This document shows positions 42,480-54,274 of a stretch of DNA of 64,000 bases, piece after piece. A program made the position numbers and the translations under genes. Where the stretch lies: contig JACMZG010001911.1 of the NCBI GenBank assembly GCA_018340805.1, forward strand, positions 34,966,946-35,030,945. The letters are read 5' to 3'. The first letter of the stretch is position 1. The number at the start of each line of letters is the position of its first letter. This stretch comes from Microvelia longipes. Taxonomy: Eukaryota; Arthropoda; Insecta; Hemiptera; Veliidae. Below the pieces are notes generated by a model. The model was not told where the DNA came from. It ran no database searches and was given only the letters and a program-made list of their open reading frames with translations.

Positions 42480-43289
42480 GTTTGTCATTCCTGTATTTGT
42501 TCATCATAAAGATAACCCAAACAATAAAATTTTGATCTATGCATTGTTAGACGAGGGGAGCGATACATGCTTCTTGGAAGAGCATTTAGCAACAAATTTA
42601 GAAGTGCAGGGTATAGATACTACATTAGAACTAAGCACGATGCATGGAAAACAATTAATAAACACGACGAGGTTGAAAGGGATAATAGTTTCAAGTTATG
42701 ACGAAAGCACTGTTATAGGTTTACCTAAAAAAACTTACACTAGGGATTTTATACCGGGAACCATTGAAGAAATAGCAACACCAGAGTTAGCCAATCAGTT
42801 TGCACATTTGAAAGATATCGCTAAAAAATATTACACCAATAATAAAAAATATAAGTATTTCGATGCTGATAGGAAATAAACTGTCCTGAGGCCCTTGCCC
42901 TTTGGATGTTAGACAAGGCCGACCGAATGAACCATACGGAAGAAAGTCGGTTCTTGGATGGGGGATAATAGGCCCTAAGCCTTATGGTACACATATATCT
43001 GTTTCAAATAGAATTTCGGTTAAAGAAATCATAATATTTTTTCAAATAGATGATGGAAGTGAAAAAAGTGAGTTATAATTTAGCTCCATCAATTTCGATA
43101 GAGAATTTGTACAAAAAAAATTGAGAGAGGTCTTGTACATAGAGACGATAAACACTACGAAATGCCGCTACCGCTCAAAGATGATAATATATTTGTAGAA
43201 AAATAATAAGGTTGGCTATAGCTAGGCTGAAGTCACTAAAAAGAAAGTTAGTGACGAGAAAGTATAAAGAAGATTATTTAAAATTTATG
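42480..43289 (+). pseudogene. pol: BEL protease to early reverse transcriptase, copy D
   Basis: Frame 42532-42879 contains ALLDEGSDTCFLEEHLA, the protease active-site segment, up to the insertion of one A near 42830. Then the LDVRQGRPNEPYGRKSVLGW block, SISDREF and RKYKEDYLKFM in shifting frames. Joined at 43289 to inverted integrase. Confidence 0.88.
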
Positions 43290-43942
43290 GTCTTCTTTTT
43301 TATAAGTAATACTATTCCCCGTAGCCGGGCGCTTTAGGATGGTAGCTGTGTTACCAATTCTTACCTCCACTTTCCGTACAAGCCCATCTTGCTTGGGAAC
43401 ACTTGCGTTATGACAGCAAGGGGCCAGGTATTTCTCGGTTGTGACTGGTCTTTAACTATCACGATGTCCCCTACTTCCAGATTTCTTTCTTTCCTTGTCC
43501 ATTTTTCTCTATGCTGCAATCCTAGCAAAAACTCTTTTTTCCATCGCGACCAAAATTCTTGGCTAAGGTGCTGGACATGCTTCCAGCGTTTTCTACTGTA
43601 CAAGTCGCTCTGTCCAAAGTCGCCAGGTGGTGGTGCTCCTGGAGGGTCCTTTAAGGTCAAAATATGGCTGGGTGTTAGTGGCTCCAAAGAATGCGGATCA
43701 AACAAATTGTTAACTGTTAATGGCCTACCATTAATAACAGCTTCACACTCACAGAAAAATGTCCTCAAACCATCATCACTTAAAAGGCCCTCATGCGTTC
43801 TCAAGAGATAATCTAGAATGCGTCTACCTGACCCAATCTGTCTCTCAACGACTCCATTCATGTGGCTAGCTGTCGGGGTGTTAAACAAGAACTCACAAGA
43901 CTTGTCTGCCATAATTTTAAACACAACCTCATGTAAAAACAT
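43290..43942 (-). pseudogene. pol: BEL integrase C-terminal half, inverted
   Basis: Minus-strand frame 43361-43942 starts with reverse-transcriptase residues MFLHEV and then runs straight into [30 protein letters not shown] (catalytic Glu) and the VGDIVIVKDQSQPRN domain. The fusion joint near 43918 links GDIEGMF (reverse transcriptase) to integrase. Ends by frameshift at PSKMGLYGK. Confidence 0.88.
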
Positions 43943-44205
43943 CCCTCAATATCTCCCATAAAGCAATCCTCTCTTTTCTGAACCTAAGCAAGACGCCTAT
44001 TACTGAATTTGTCAAATCTGGACTTGATATTAAGGTTATTTAGAGCTACCCCCTGGTATATAGCCGAGCAATCAAAACAACGCGAATTTTTGTTTTCTGG
44101 GATGATATACTCCGTGATGTGGTAGATACCACACTCTCCCTATTTTTTGATGCTCAGGGTTAAGCTTCTTCAGCGTATCCTTTTTCAAATAGATCATAGA
44201 TTAGT
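43919..44205 (-). pseudogene. pol: BEL reverse transcriptase fragment, inverted
   Basis: About 285 bp, from LFEKGYAEEA to GDIEGMFLHEV, equivalent to 34110-34390 of copy B. It has the same ACATGAGG variant seen in copy C at 37010, tying the two together. Includes VVFDCSA with a one-base loss near 44075. Confidence 0.85.
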
Positions 44206-45620
44206 TTACAAATTTTGGGAGCGAAGAAAGAATTGCAAAAAGGTTTAGAAGAGATCGATGTGGAGGCAGTTAGAAAAATTATGGCAGACAAGTCTTGTGA
44301 GTTCTTGTTTAACACCAACTCACAAGACTTGTCTGCCATAATTTTTCTAACTGCCTCTACATCGATCTCTTCTAAACCTTTTTGCAATTCTTTCTTCGCT
44401 CCCACAAAATTTGTTCCCATATCACAGCGTAATAGCTTAACGTCTCCTCTTCTACATAAAAACCTCCGTAGAGCGTTAATAAACGAACTGGTGTCTAAAC
44501 TATCCAGTAAGTCTATGTGCACACCTCTACACGCTAAGCAGGTAAAAAGAATACCATAACGCTTAACCTCTCTTCGTAGATTTCTGACATAAAAAGGCCC
44601 GAATACGTCGACCGCGCTATGAGTGAATGGTGGAGCTGGTGTGACACGATCAGTCGGTAGATCATTCATTTTCTGATGAATGAACGGACCCCGTAAACGT
44701 TTACACGACACGCATCGCCCGATAAAATTAGCAATCGCTGAACTACCCCCAATAATCCAATAACCCCTGCTTCTAATTTCGTTAGCTGTAATGCCACGAC
44801 CCTGATGGTGTACGGCCTGATGATAGTGCCAAATTAAAAGAGTAGCGAGGTGTGACTTTCTAGGAATGATAACGGGGTGCCTTTCCGATCCTGGGAGGCT
44901 GGAATGTTTAATTCTACCCCCCACTCTTAATATTCCTAGAGGGTCTATAAAAGGATCAAGGGGTGAAATACTGGTTCTTTTCCTCCCATCCCTTGATTTA
45001 AGGACCTCCAAATCTAACTGAAAGTACTTATTTTGATACATTTTTATAATATGACTCTCAGCTAAGCTTAATTCCGAAATCGATAAAGGTTTATTAGTTA
45101 AACTGTACCGCGTACAGTCTTCCCCCCTCAAACGTACCTGTAAAATCAAAATTAGTCTACGAATAATGGCTACGTGTCGCTTTAATTTGGTCCAATTACT
45201 AAACTTATCGATTTTCTTTTCAAGAAAGTTATTTTTACTAGAACTTACAACCTTTCTTACGTGAAAATTACCTTGCTCTTTCCTAATTTCAGGATCTTCC
45301 GAATTAACTTCTATTTTTGGGTGTTCAACCCAAGACTTAGACTCTTCCCAAAGAAATGTTGGTCCTCTAAACCAACATGAGCTCTTCAGGTCTAAAACTG
45401 AGGTGCCTCTAGAAGCAAAATCAGCAGGGTTCTCTTTAGATGACACGTATTGCCATTCCTGTGGCTCTGAACAATCACGCAAAATTTGTACCCTATTCGC
45501 TACAAAAGTGTGAAAACGTCTAGTTTCATTATTTATATATCCTAAGACAACCTTACTATCCGTCCACATATACCTTTTCAGAATATTATAACCCAATTCT
45601 TTTGTAAGCGTTGCTGCCAC
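44160..45620 (-). CDS. pol: BEL RNase H-integrase, inverted copy (486 codons)
   Basis: The best-preserved RNase H/integrase stretch in the window. It starts within RNase H (AATLTKELGYN), then WTDSKVVLGY, NPADFASRG, the linker, the zinc-binding HYHQAVHHQGRG...CVSCKRL, the first Asp in AVDVFGPF, the second in CDMGTNFVGA, and ends at KIMADKSCE where the foldback begins; the last 50 or so residues are antisense and reverse-transcriptase sequence. The first codon is a GTG at the homology border and not a real start. The catalytic Glu is lost here but occurs in the separate frame at 43361-43942. Confidence 0.9.
   Translation of the reverse strand: MAATLTKELGYNILKRYMWTDSKVVLGYINNETRRFHTFVANRVQILRDCSEPQEWQYVSSKENPADFASRGTSVLDLKSSCWFRGPTFLWEESKSWVEHPKIEVNSEDPEIRKEQGNFHVRKVVSSSKNNFLEKKIDKFSNWTKLKRHVAIIRRLILILQVRLRGEDCTRYSLTNKPLSISELSLAESHIIKMYQNKYFQLDLEVLKSRDGRKRTSISPLDPFIDPLGILRVGGRIKHSSLPGSERHPVIIPRKSHLATLLIWHYHQAVHHQGRGITANEIRSRGYWIIGGSSAIANFIGRCVSCKRLRGPFIHQKMNDLPTDRVTPAPPFTHSAVDVFGPFYVRNLRREVKRYGILFTCLACRGVHIDLLDSLDTSSFINALRRFLCRRGDVKLLRCDMGTNFVGAKKELQKGLEEIDVEAVRKIMADKSCELVLNKNSQDLSAIIFLTASTSISSKPFCNSFFAPKICKLIYDLFEKGYAEEA
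44206..44413. repeat. Foldback hairpin inside integrase, minus-strand version
   Basis: Arms about 44207-44303 and 44317-44412 around the 13-base centre CTTGTTTAACACC, the exact reverse complement of the centre at 36620-36632. Same joint to reverse transcriptase on the other side. This is the mirror copy of 36540-36735. Confidence 0.92.
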
Positions 45621-46165
45621 ATTAAATGATATATATTATTACTATTTAACACACGATATATTTACAATAATACAAAAGATAAAAGAGATCATTATGTTAT
45701 TAAAGATAAAATACAAATTTAATGAATGGAGAAAAATTTTTAATCTTATCTTCATATGATTCATTTAATTTAATCAACTGATTTCAAATGTACTATCTCT
45801 CTATCTCTTAACATCTTGTTTTGATATAAAAAATGGTTATTGTTATAAGAGTTTTTGTTATAAAGTGCGCCGCACAAGGAAAATAACGTGATCATATATC
45901 TCACGCAATGACATAGCATGTCTCAATAATCCTCTTATGGTTTTACATAAGATTCTACAAATTTGATTTTGTCTCAGTAAGTCTATGCGAGTAAGTGCGA
46001 GCACGAGTGGACTGCGATAAACACCAGATTATGATTTTGAAAGTAATATCATCATCCGGTGTTGCCTATGGGTTATATGACCCCGTCTTCTTTTTTGAGA
46101 ATTTTTATCAGAAGTTAAGGTGAGAAGTGAGAGGATCGATTTCACTTGGTCTTCTGATTCCAAAA
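45620..46165. other. Non-coding, nothing recognised
   Basis: Begins at the sharp end of BEL homology. AT-rich, no LTR and no obvious target-site duplication. Confidence 0.4.
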
Positions 46166-46169
46166 AATC

Positions 46170-46800
46170 CGCTTGAAATACATATATGCATGTGTGTGTG
46201 TGTGTTTACAATTTTGTTTGTATGTGTGTAACTGTGTGTGTCTGTTATCACCGTTGCTCCCACTAGTATTTATGCCAGAGAGTTGGAACTTGGTACAAAA
46301 ATTAAACTATGCGTCTAGTTATGATATTTGGAAAATAATATTTATATAAGGTCATGAACCGGTGATAATGACTCCCAAAAAATTTCAAATATTCATAAAA
46401 TGCGGAAATCGTTTCGATCTATTTGAGATTTGGCACTTATATGAGACCTCAACATATGTGCCAAGTTTCATCCCATTATCAGCATTAGTTCAATTTTTAT
46501 CTAATGGTTAGCATACGTTTTTAAAAAAATAAATATTTAAAAATACTCCACTTGAGTTTAAATTTGGCAAATCTTACATATTCATTTATGTAATAAATAA
46601 GAATATTAAGTAGTCCATATAAGAATATTAAATAGTGTATTAAGTTTCATTTCAATACGGCTAATACATCTACGGATTTTGCTAGATCATAAAAAATAAA
46701 CAGCTTCGACCGCTGGAAATAAAACTCATGTATTTACTATTTGAGGACGAGTGAAGCGAGTCCGAAAACGTGTTGCAGTATAAATTTGATGATTTATATA
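46170..46800 (+). mobile_element. 5S-related repeat family, long copy with decayed 5S part
   Basis: Contains the TG-rich tract, TCTGTTATCACCGTTGCTCC, TATTTATGCCAGAGAGTTGG, AACTTGGTACAAAAATTAA, TGCCAAGTTTCATCCCATTA and the further segments of the family in order. The 5S part (46690-46725) is partly deleted (AGATCATAAAAAATAAACAG then CTTCGACCGC), followed by GAGGACGAGTGAAGCGAGTC and GTGTTGCAGTATAAAT, as in the minus copy at 54.3 kb. Confidence 0.75.
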
Positions 46801-48600
46801 TTCTGAGGAAGATTAAATTAAATATTCGAGATAAGAAAATTTAGCAATTCTTTTAAAAAATAAATTTAATTAATTAGTTATTAATTATTTTAAATCATAT
46901 TAGTGACATTTTAATGGCGTTTTATCTACTCATCATATTTTCTTTTCTAAGTTCAAAGGAGAGAGAGGTATTGTATGTATAAATTAATTTGTAATGCCAC
47001 TTTTAGCATAACATTTTTAAGCTTTAACTACATTTCCTACAAAAACCTAAAGCGAGTTAGTGTCTGAATAATGTTGATGTCATTTTGCTATGAATGCCTG
47101 TTATAATGAAAATATGGTCTATTTGTTTGCTCCTATTTGTTCAATAGGATGTTTAAACTATGTGCTTGCACGGCAAGCTGGTTGAATTACCTTAGGAATG
47201 CTGGCTTTCCTCAAAATTCAGTCGCCGGGCCTTCGGGTTTGAGTAATTTGAGTATTCGGTTTGGTTCCAATCTAGTTTCGGTCTTCTCACAGCCCCAAAA
47301 ACATTGGAAACAACCCTCTACACAAAATGTATTATTTGATGGGCATATTTAAGATTTTCTGCTTATTTTCCTCGTTTTTCGTCTTTTGGGAGACTTAAAG
47401 TGGTTGTATCACTCCGAATCGGTTTTATTCAATTTAGCGCCACAAGAATAAAAATAACTTCTTCACGGCGAAATTTTGTAACCATTAAAAATAGGTAGGG
47501 ATTAAAAGATAGGTACTCGTATTGTTACATTGCCCACATTTCCAAGTTCGACTTCCCGTTATACCATCAGCGAAATTTTTTCAGAGCTATAAAATACTTT
47601 GCTATTTAAAAGTAATAGTGAATTAAAAGACAAAGTTATCAGTTAGTTATTATTTAATTGCTTATAGGTCGTGTTGCTAGACTTGTTAGAAGAATATTAG
47701 TACTTCAAAGATTTTTTTAGATTAAATATTTATTACTCCTTCTACTCCATCATACTTTTTAAACTTCTTGCGGAACCCCTAATGCCCTTTTGTGAAACCT
47801 TAAGATTCCGCAAAACACCATTTAAGAATCGCTAACCATGACCACCATCTTCTTCTAAGGGAGTTAGCAAAAAGACGTAGTCTGCATAGCTAGCTAAATA
47901 TGTTCAGCTAGTTAGCTCAACGATGTAGGCCATTTGTTTAATGCTCTATCATCTCTCACAAATTATTTTTACTAATTACTAAGCTTATATCTCCTGGGTC
48001 ACGACGTTGAAATAAATTGTTATAAAATTCGTAATTCTGTAACATCTTATTTATTAAGTGCTAAAAGTTTCTTTACTTTTAGTTTTTTGCGAGAAAGCTG
48101 CCAAATTTGTAACAAAAACACAAATTTAATCAACAAAACTTGGTTTAATCTAGACATACCTTGCTACCCATCATAAATTAACATTAGGGATATTGTTTAT
48201 TATTTAATGCTGTCTCTTATAGTCTTTTTATTTTTATTATTTTTCTAATTCTAGAATCTTTTACTAGGAACTGTACATCATTAGTCTAGCTGGTTAAAAT
48301 ATTTAAAATGACGCTGGTTGAAATATACAGAGAGATAGTTTCTTACTATAAGGTTGTAAAAGAATCATTTCAATCTGGTATAAATTCATAGTAAACAGTG
48401 TCGTCTAATTATAGACGTCCTAAAGGGTTAAAGAGGAAAGATAGCCTTCTATAAATGTTTGAACCCATGAGACAGAGTTGTGATGGATTTACACTCCAAA
48501 TTAAAACAAAATCTCCGTTGCTCATAAAATACTCTGTTATAGCGATTTTCCATCAGGGAAATTATAGTTATTTGGATAATAGAGAGGCAAACTATGTTTA
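46801..48600. other. Non-coding, nothing recognised
   Basis: Frames such as 47137-47352 carry no motif I recognise. Confidence 0.4.
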
Positions 48601-48615
48601 ACTTAGTATATGTTT

Positions 48616-48624
48616 ATATATAAT

Positions 48625-48678
<54 letters not shown>

Positions 48679-48690
48679 TATATATATGTA

Positions 48691-48728
<38 letters not shown>
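48616..48728. repeat. Compound microsatellite (TA)n then (TG)n
   Basis: (TA)n to about 48687, then TATGTATG and (TG)n to 48728. Minus-strand frames here encode only Thr/His and Ile/Tyr repeats from the microsatellite. Confidence 0.95.
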
Positions 48729-48730
<2 letters not shown>

Positions 48731-50320
48731 GAATGATCTGATAAGATAAATAATATCAACCAGTGGAATAACAACGAAGGTTTTAAAATATACAATGCTT
48801 ACCTGAAGCGAAATTTGATTTTGCACACTGAGGAATTAAATTTGCATGACGTACGTCAATATAAAATTGATTAATCGCCATCTCAACTCTTCGTATAAAA
48901 CGTATAAACGAAGTGTTAAATGTATCATTAAGTTATAGGAAAATTCAAACATAATCAAGTTTTTTTGGAATAAGAATATTCAGCTATAAAATTGGTAATA
49001 TATGACATGGGATTGGATAGAAGTTGGCAAAGTTAGCTTGTAACTAATACATAGAACGCCCCTGTTTACTCGTTATCTCTGTTCCAGAGTTTTGTTGATA
49101 ATGATTCAGCCTTCATATTATTTATGTGTATTAACTAAAATTTTGTTACTAAAACCTAGAATGGAAAAGGTTTAAAACTTTTACATCTCTTTAAGCATTA
49201 AATCATCGCCTTTCGAACCGGAATTACCTTCATCTCTAAAACTTATCTCGTACCGGAGGAGAAATTACAAGTTTTACCGAGAGAAATAAATGATGTGTGG
49301 TAAAGATTTTGGAGGAAGGAGAGAGTCGTAATTTAAACAAAGTCAAGTAGGGATGGTAAGTCATATTAAATTTTACCTTTAAATGCTTATCTTATCCTTA
49401 AGTTAACATTAGGTATAAACTTATAGTATAAATCAGTGGAATAAGGAAAGGGAAGAGTTGATGTGCATTTTGCCGTTGTCATCTCCAAGGGATGAGGTTA
49501 TCCAGTTAGTCCACAAAGTTTAGTTAAGACATTGTGCTTGGATTGACCTGAAGTCACCCCCTCGTCTTGTCCCTTAGTTTCCTCTTAATTCTCTTGACTC
49601 TTTAGACGTGATGGTGATACTTAGTGAAGTTGAGGCAAGTTATTCTGCTAAAGATGAGGAGAGAGCTTGCCCTTGAGTTGTCCTCACTAAATGCCCTTAA
49701 GTCCGGTTTCTGTCCCAAAGACATAACACGCTTCAATGACTTTACTAACCTCAGTTTGCAAAGCCCTTGTCTTCATCAGGCCCAACTAACCGTCTAATTA
49801 CCCTTCTCTATTTAGAATTCAAACAAAATCTTAACACTATCTTCTAGTTACTATTTTATTAACAATTAATTATTTATGAAGTAATAAATGCCTTCAACTC
49901 GAGTTACATTATTTGTTTGCTCAAATATGCAGATTAGAATATTAGGTGTTAAACTAAAATTAGGTTCTTGAAATGTATTCTTACTATGAGGTTACTATGC
50001 AAGTCAGTACCAGGCAATGAAATAGTATGGATAGGAATCTTTACTATTGGAGTTGATTTAATATTAAATGTTCAAAATTCAATCAAGAGAGAATCATCCA
50101 CATTTAAAAAAATCATCAAAGCGAATATTTACCGATTGAGATAAAATTTGACTGAAATGTACATCTATAAATTTCATTTTGATGATGTTCGCCACTTTAA
50201 AAATAGTTACTATTGGATTTTCAAATTATGAGAGCCTATAACTTTTAATTTCCTTACCGCTTTTTATTTTTCTTATAGTTTCCTACTCTAGATATATTGA
50301 AAAAGTATTCTGTCCACCCT
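48729..50320. other. Non-coding, nothing recognised
   Basis: AT-rich with a GC-richer part around 49440-49790. No motif-bearing frame. Confidence 0.4.
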
Positions 50321-50323
50321 AAT

Positions 50324-50656
50324 AATCTAAAACCGAGGTTTCATCATAATTATTCGTTTTAGGCACTTGCATGACGTTTTATATGTCTTTCATCTTTATA
50401 ATAATATATGTGTGTCCGTGTCACGTACAACTTCTGCTTTATTTATGTTAGAGAGTTGAAACGTGTCACAAAAATTAGACGTAAAATTTAGTTGTGCTGA
50501 CCGAAAGATAACACAATTTTGATAACAATGATATTCCTTATTCCAACCCATGTATATAAAAATACAGAGCGTTTATCTTCATCTGCATTATTAAGATGAA
50601 AGACGTCATAAAAATGCCTCAAACGAACAATTATGATGAAAGTCAGTTTTGAATTT
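50324..50656 (+). repeat. 5S-related family core between inverted arms
   Basis: The core (ATATGTGTGTCCGTGTCACG, TTATGTTAGAGAGTTGAAAC, GTCACAAAAATTAGAC) lies at about 50405-50540. It is flanked by imperfect inverted repeats at 50324-50399 and 50589-50656 (TTTCATCATAATTATTCGTTT on the left, AAACGAACAATTATGATGAA on the right). Confidence 0.65.
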
Positions 50657-50659
50657 TTA

Positions 50660-52070
50660 GGGTAAACATAATAATTTTTTCTATATATCTACATCTCATT
50701 CTATGTTCTCATCATTCTACATAGTCATCATCATTTCTATAATTAATACAGCGTCCCAAATTATACTTCCCGCCTTCTTACTTACTACAGAAAAATTGGG
50801 TGATTATTATTTCCATTTACTAATGAATACTTCGTGAATAATTATCTGATTAATGCATCTAAAATCTATCTAAAATATACTTAGTATTCACAGAAAACAC
50901 ATGAACTGTAAAGTTAATTATCTCTATACCAATTTTGCTATTGAAGTTTGATTATTAGCTCGAGGACCCCCCGTAGACCCCCTAAAATCTTTTCACGGAT
51001 TCCCAGGGGTCCGTAGACCACATATCCCTTAACCCTGCCGCACCAGATTTTTTAAAGCTATATACCTTACATCGACTTGCCTAGATTTTACGCGTCATTT
51101 TATATAACTATGACCAAAATGAGTAAGTGATATTTCTATATTGATAAAATTTTATGTTTAATTCTAATTGTGTTTTTATCTAATTTTTATGAATATTTAA
51201 TATCTAAACATTATTAAAATGTTTTAGAAAAATATATTTGTTTTTTTATGATATTAGAAGTTTATTTGAAGAAAAGTTGATATGGTTGCTATGACTGTTT
51301 GTTTTGGGACGGTACCTAAAGAGGGCAGCACTGCAGCAGATGTTTACTATATTGCTTTCAACCTTATTACTTTCTACTCTATGAATATATTCTTTCTTTT
51401 TATTTACAAGTTTTTCTTCAACAAGAAAATTTTTAATAAGTCAAGCATAAAAATAGTGAAATATGAAGGTTTCAGTTGTATATTTTCTCCTCTCCTTCTA
51501 GTTATTTCCTATATACTTGCCGGGAAGTATAACAAACCGTAATAAAAGTTGAAACGATAAACAGTTTTCTGACGATCCAAGCTTCTTATAGTGCTCTAGA
51601 AAGCTCTATATACTTTTCCACATAAGTTATGCTCCCAGATAGCAACTATAGAAGGGATGTTTCTTCCACTATCAAGATGAAGCAAAGACCCCCAAAGAGA
51701 AGTAAATCTGGTACCCAAGACAAAGCCCTCGCTAGGGAGGGGGCAGGAGGATGTCCCCGACACATTTCGGGGCTCGCTATCATACCCCCTACTACCGACG
51801 TTTCTCTTTCTAGTATAAATCAATTTTCAATTATAGTCAAGGGGCCCAGGCCCAGGAGTGTTTAAGCTATCTCTAAGGTAAAGGAAAAGCCATCAGTTTC
51901 TACACGGCAACACATTCGACAAGTATATGGTTGTATATACGGAATCTCTTCTCTCCATAACTCAAAATGTCATTTATGATTCAAAAACTTATTTTCTACT
52001 TTTTTTCTTGTAACCGTTTTTATTTATATTCCGTGCTCGTTTCTACTTTGTACTACACGCTTATAATCAG
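50660..52070. other. Non-coding; small unassigned frames
   Basis: The plus frame 51282-51542 (86 codons) has a hydrophobic, Phe-rich centre and no motif I know; the plus frame 51629-51865 lies in a GC-richer patch. Neither can be called a gene from sequence alone. Confidence 0.4.
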
Positions 52071-52074
52071 TTGA

Positions 52075-52196
52075 CAGTGTGGGAAAATAATGCGAGGGAG
52101 CCAATGAGGTTCGTGCTAGAAGTTAATCCACGCCCAGAATTTCATATCAGACCAACCTCATTGGTTCCTCAACAATATTTTCCCACGCTTTCACTG
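52075..52196. mobile_element. Small hairpin element with CAGTG ends
   Basis: 122 bp. The left end reads CAGTGTGGGAAAATAATG, then GAGGGAGCCAATGAGGTT; the reverse complement of the right end reads CAGTGAAAGCGTGGGAAAAT, then GAGGAACCAATGAGGTT. The arms are about 40 bp. CAGTG ends recall hAT-type non-autonomous elements, but no 8-bp target duplication is visible. Confidence 0.6.
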
Positions 52197-53435
52197 GATA
52201 AAACCGTGTGCTATACTTTAAGGTATTACTCAGAATGAGTTTAGAAAACCGCTGGTTAAACCAGCCTGGTGACATTTGAAATAGATGAAATTTTTATTGG
52301 TTAATTTTTTATCAAAATTACATTTTAACTTGGAATGTCACTTTTGTTTCCTCATTCAGCCGATTGCTTCGGATTAAGTTTGACTAGTGCCAAACGATAG
52401 AGTTTGAAGGCACGTTTTAACTGTATTTAAACAATGTTTTAAGGATGTGAAGTGCGATTATTTAAAATTAGGTTAATCAGTAACGATTCTACATAACTAT
52501 GTTGTATCCTATAAGTGTATGAAGTTTTCATTCAGAAGAAATGACATCCGTCCCAAGAAACAGTTCCTATAAAGAACTCAATACTTTACCTTATATCTGC
52601 GGTACTAGGTAAAGAAGATTAAATACATATTTTAAAGACGATTATTTTTAACTTGATTTAGCTGTTGAGTTGACTGTTTTTAGTTAGTTGAGTGAAAAAT
52701 GCAAATAACATGGATAGCAAGAATAGATAAATGCTTATCGTTTATTTGCTCTGCTTGAATTTTAGATCATGTTAGGATTGTTCAGCTCTGTTGTTTAAAT
52801 GACCCTCGCAAGCCATAAAATATACAAGGGCATCCTCTTTTGAAACTAAGCTAGGCGAATGTGCCCTCAGTTGGCCACACCTTTGTCTTCTCTGGATTTA
52901 CTAGTTCCTAACTCAGATCTTGTGCCTTCTAAATTAATAACAGTTCAAAACCTTCTAGAGATTCAGACACTAAGTCGAGCAATCCTAGAATTTTTATAAA
53001 AAGAAGATTAAAAAAATTAAGTAGGTATCAATAAAATTATTAATATCGAATATCAATATAATTCCAAATATGATCACCTGATAATTTTAACTTATAAGAA
53101 GGATTTCAATATTCTTCTCATCATTTCTTGCGTCAGTGAATTAATAACACTAAACTATCACTCCAAATTCGAAACAGATAAATTAAATTAATAATTTTCC
53201 GTGCTCTTAAAAAGTTAACATGTTTAACAACAATTAAATGTTTATATTAATTTATTTCTTTTAATATCTTTCTCATTGTTGTCTGTTATATTCTGGACAT
53301 TTTGGTGGTGTATTGATCTACCATGAACAACTTGACATTAAAGACGAAATGGGTAGAATGGGGGAAATCAAGAGGCTTGAAATAAAATTAATAAAATAAA
53401 AAATTGCTTTATTCCATTGAATAAAACTAATTTAA
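52197..53435. other. Non-coding, nothing recognised
   Basis: AT-rich without repeats or frames of note. Confidence 0.4.
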
Positions 53436-53439
53436 TAAT

Positions 53440-53625
53440 AAAAAAAATCGGGCACGGGGAACCTAGGAACTTTTTTTTACATTATATCGGATTCGCTACG
53501 CTCATCCTACCTGCTTCGGACTCGCTTCGTTCGTCTTTAGATAGTAAGTGCATCCGTATTATTCTCAGCGGATACCCATACAGCACTGACCCCACTCAAT
53601 GCTCCTTAATGCATAATACATTATG
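53440..53625 (-). repeat. 5S-related family, 3' module only
   Basis: Minus strand: TTAAGGAGCATTGAGTGG, then GGTCAGTGCTG and ATGGGTATCCGC (5S-like, 53562-53622), followed by GACGAACGAAGCGAGTCCG and the terminal motif AGTTCCTAGGTTCCCCGTG, CCCGATTTTTTTT. The 550-bp upstream part is absent, so the 3' module can exist alone, as a SINE would. Confidence 0.7.
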
Positions 53626-54049
53626 GAGTTTTTGTTGATATTAAGAGACACAGCTTAACACCTTTGGCAGACCCTTGTCATGGTGCATAAATACGTTTCT
53701 CTCTTATTTTTGGAGATAATTGTTTCATTCATTTATATATGACTGAATTATTTCATGAAAAAAAATTGGCTGATTAGAAATCTGTATATAAGAATTTGAG
53801 AGAAAAAGCAGATTGTATGTTTTGGCTCACTGCCAGGATTTTGCCAAAACGGGAGCTATATATCAAAGCCATTCTATAAAATAAGAGATGTGAACTGCAT
53901 ACTTGCTCTCTATTTTCATTTATTCCGCCTCATCATAAAATTATATTTCATTGATTATAACGTAAAATTGATTTTTTGGCGTAAAATTAACATTTATCAT
54001 AAAAATAAATGTTATGATTACAAATTGAGTTAAATATCTCAAATTGAGC

Positions 54050-54052
<3 letters not shown>

Positions 54053-54100
<48 letters not shown>

Positions 54101-54120
54101 TATATAATAATATATTTTAT
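54053..54120. repeat. (TA)n microsatellite
   Basis: Alternating TA with a few interruptions. Confidence 0.95.
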
Positions 54121-54274
54121 AAATTTTGGTTAAATTTAAAGAGTCATCAAATTAGTAAAAATTGTCATTAATTAAACAAATTTTTATGCAATATCGGTCT
54201 ATAAGTGTAGAGCTAAACAAGAACTATGAAATACTTAAGTCTGACAATGTGTTTGTATTTTTTTTATTCGTAGG

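Larger units (their letters stand above)
39919..45619. mobile_element. BEL/Pao copy D, rearranged mosaic
   Basis: LTR and gag in plus orientation to 41683; inverted gag/protease to 42479; protease to early reverse transcriptase in plus to 43289; inverted integrase C-terminal part to 43918; inverted reverse transcriptase to 44205; foldback 44206-44413; inverted RNase H and integrase to 45619. BEL homology stops at 45619 without an LTR. Each joint shows a clean switch between otherwise highly similar sequences. Confidence 0.88.

Noticed and set aside
43389..43811. 140-codon plus-strand frame, with its plus-copy twin at 39329-39730 minus
   Set aside because: Antisense of BEL integrase; it recurs because integrase recurs.
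46735..46780. Hammerhead-like half motif (TGAGGAC...GTCCGAAAAC) in the 5S-related family
   Set aside because: The CTGATGA box is incomplete (TGA missing before the helix) in every copy, so it is better read as an ordinary stem-loop.
48598..48826. Thr/His and Ile/Tyr repeat proteins, minus strand
   Set aside because: Translations of the (TA)n and (TG)n microsatellite.
51282..51542. 86-codon frame with a membrane-like centre
   Set aside because: Phe/Ile-rich as expected in AT-rich DNA; no family motif and no supporting context.
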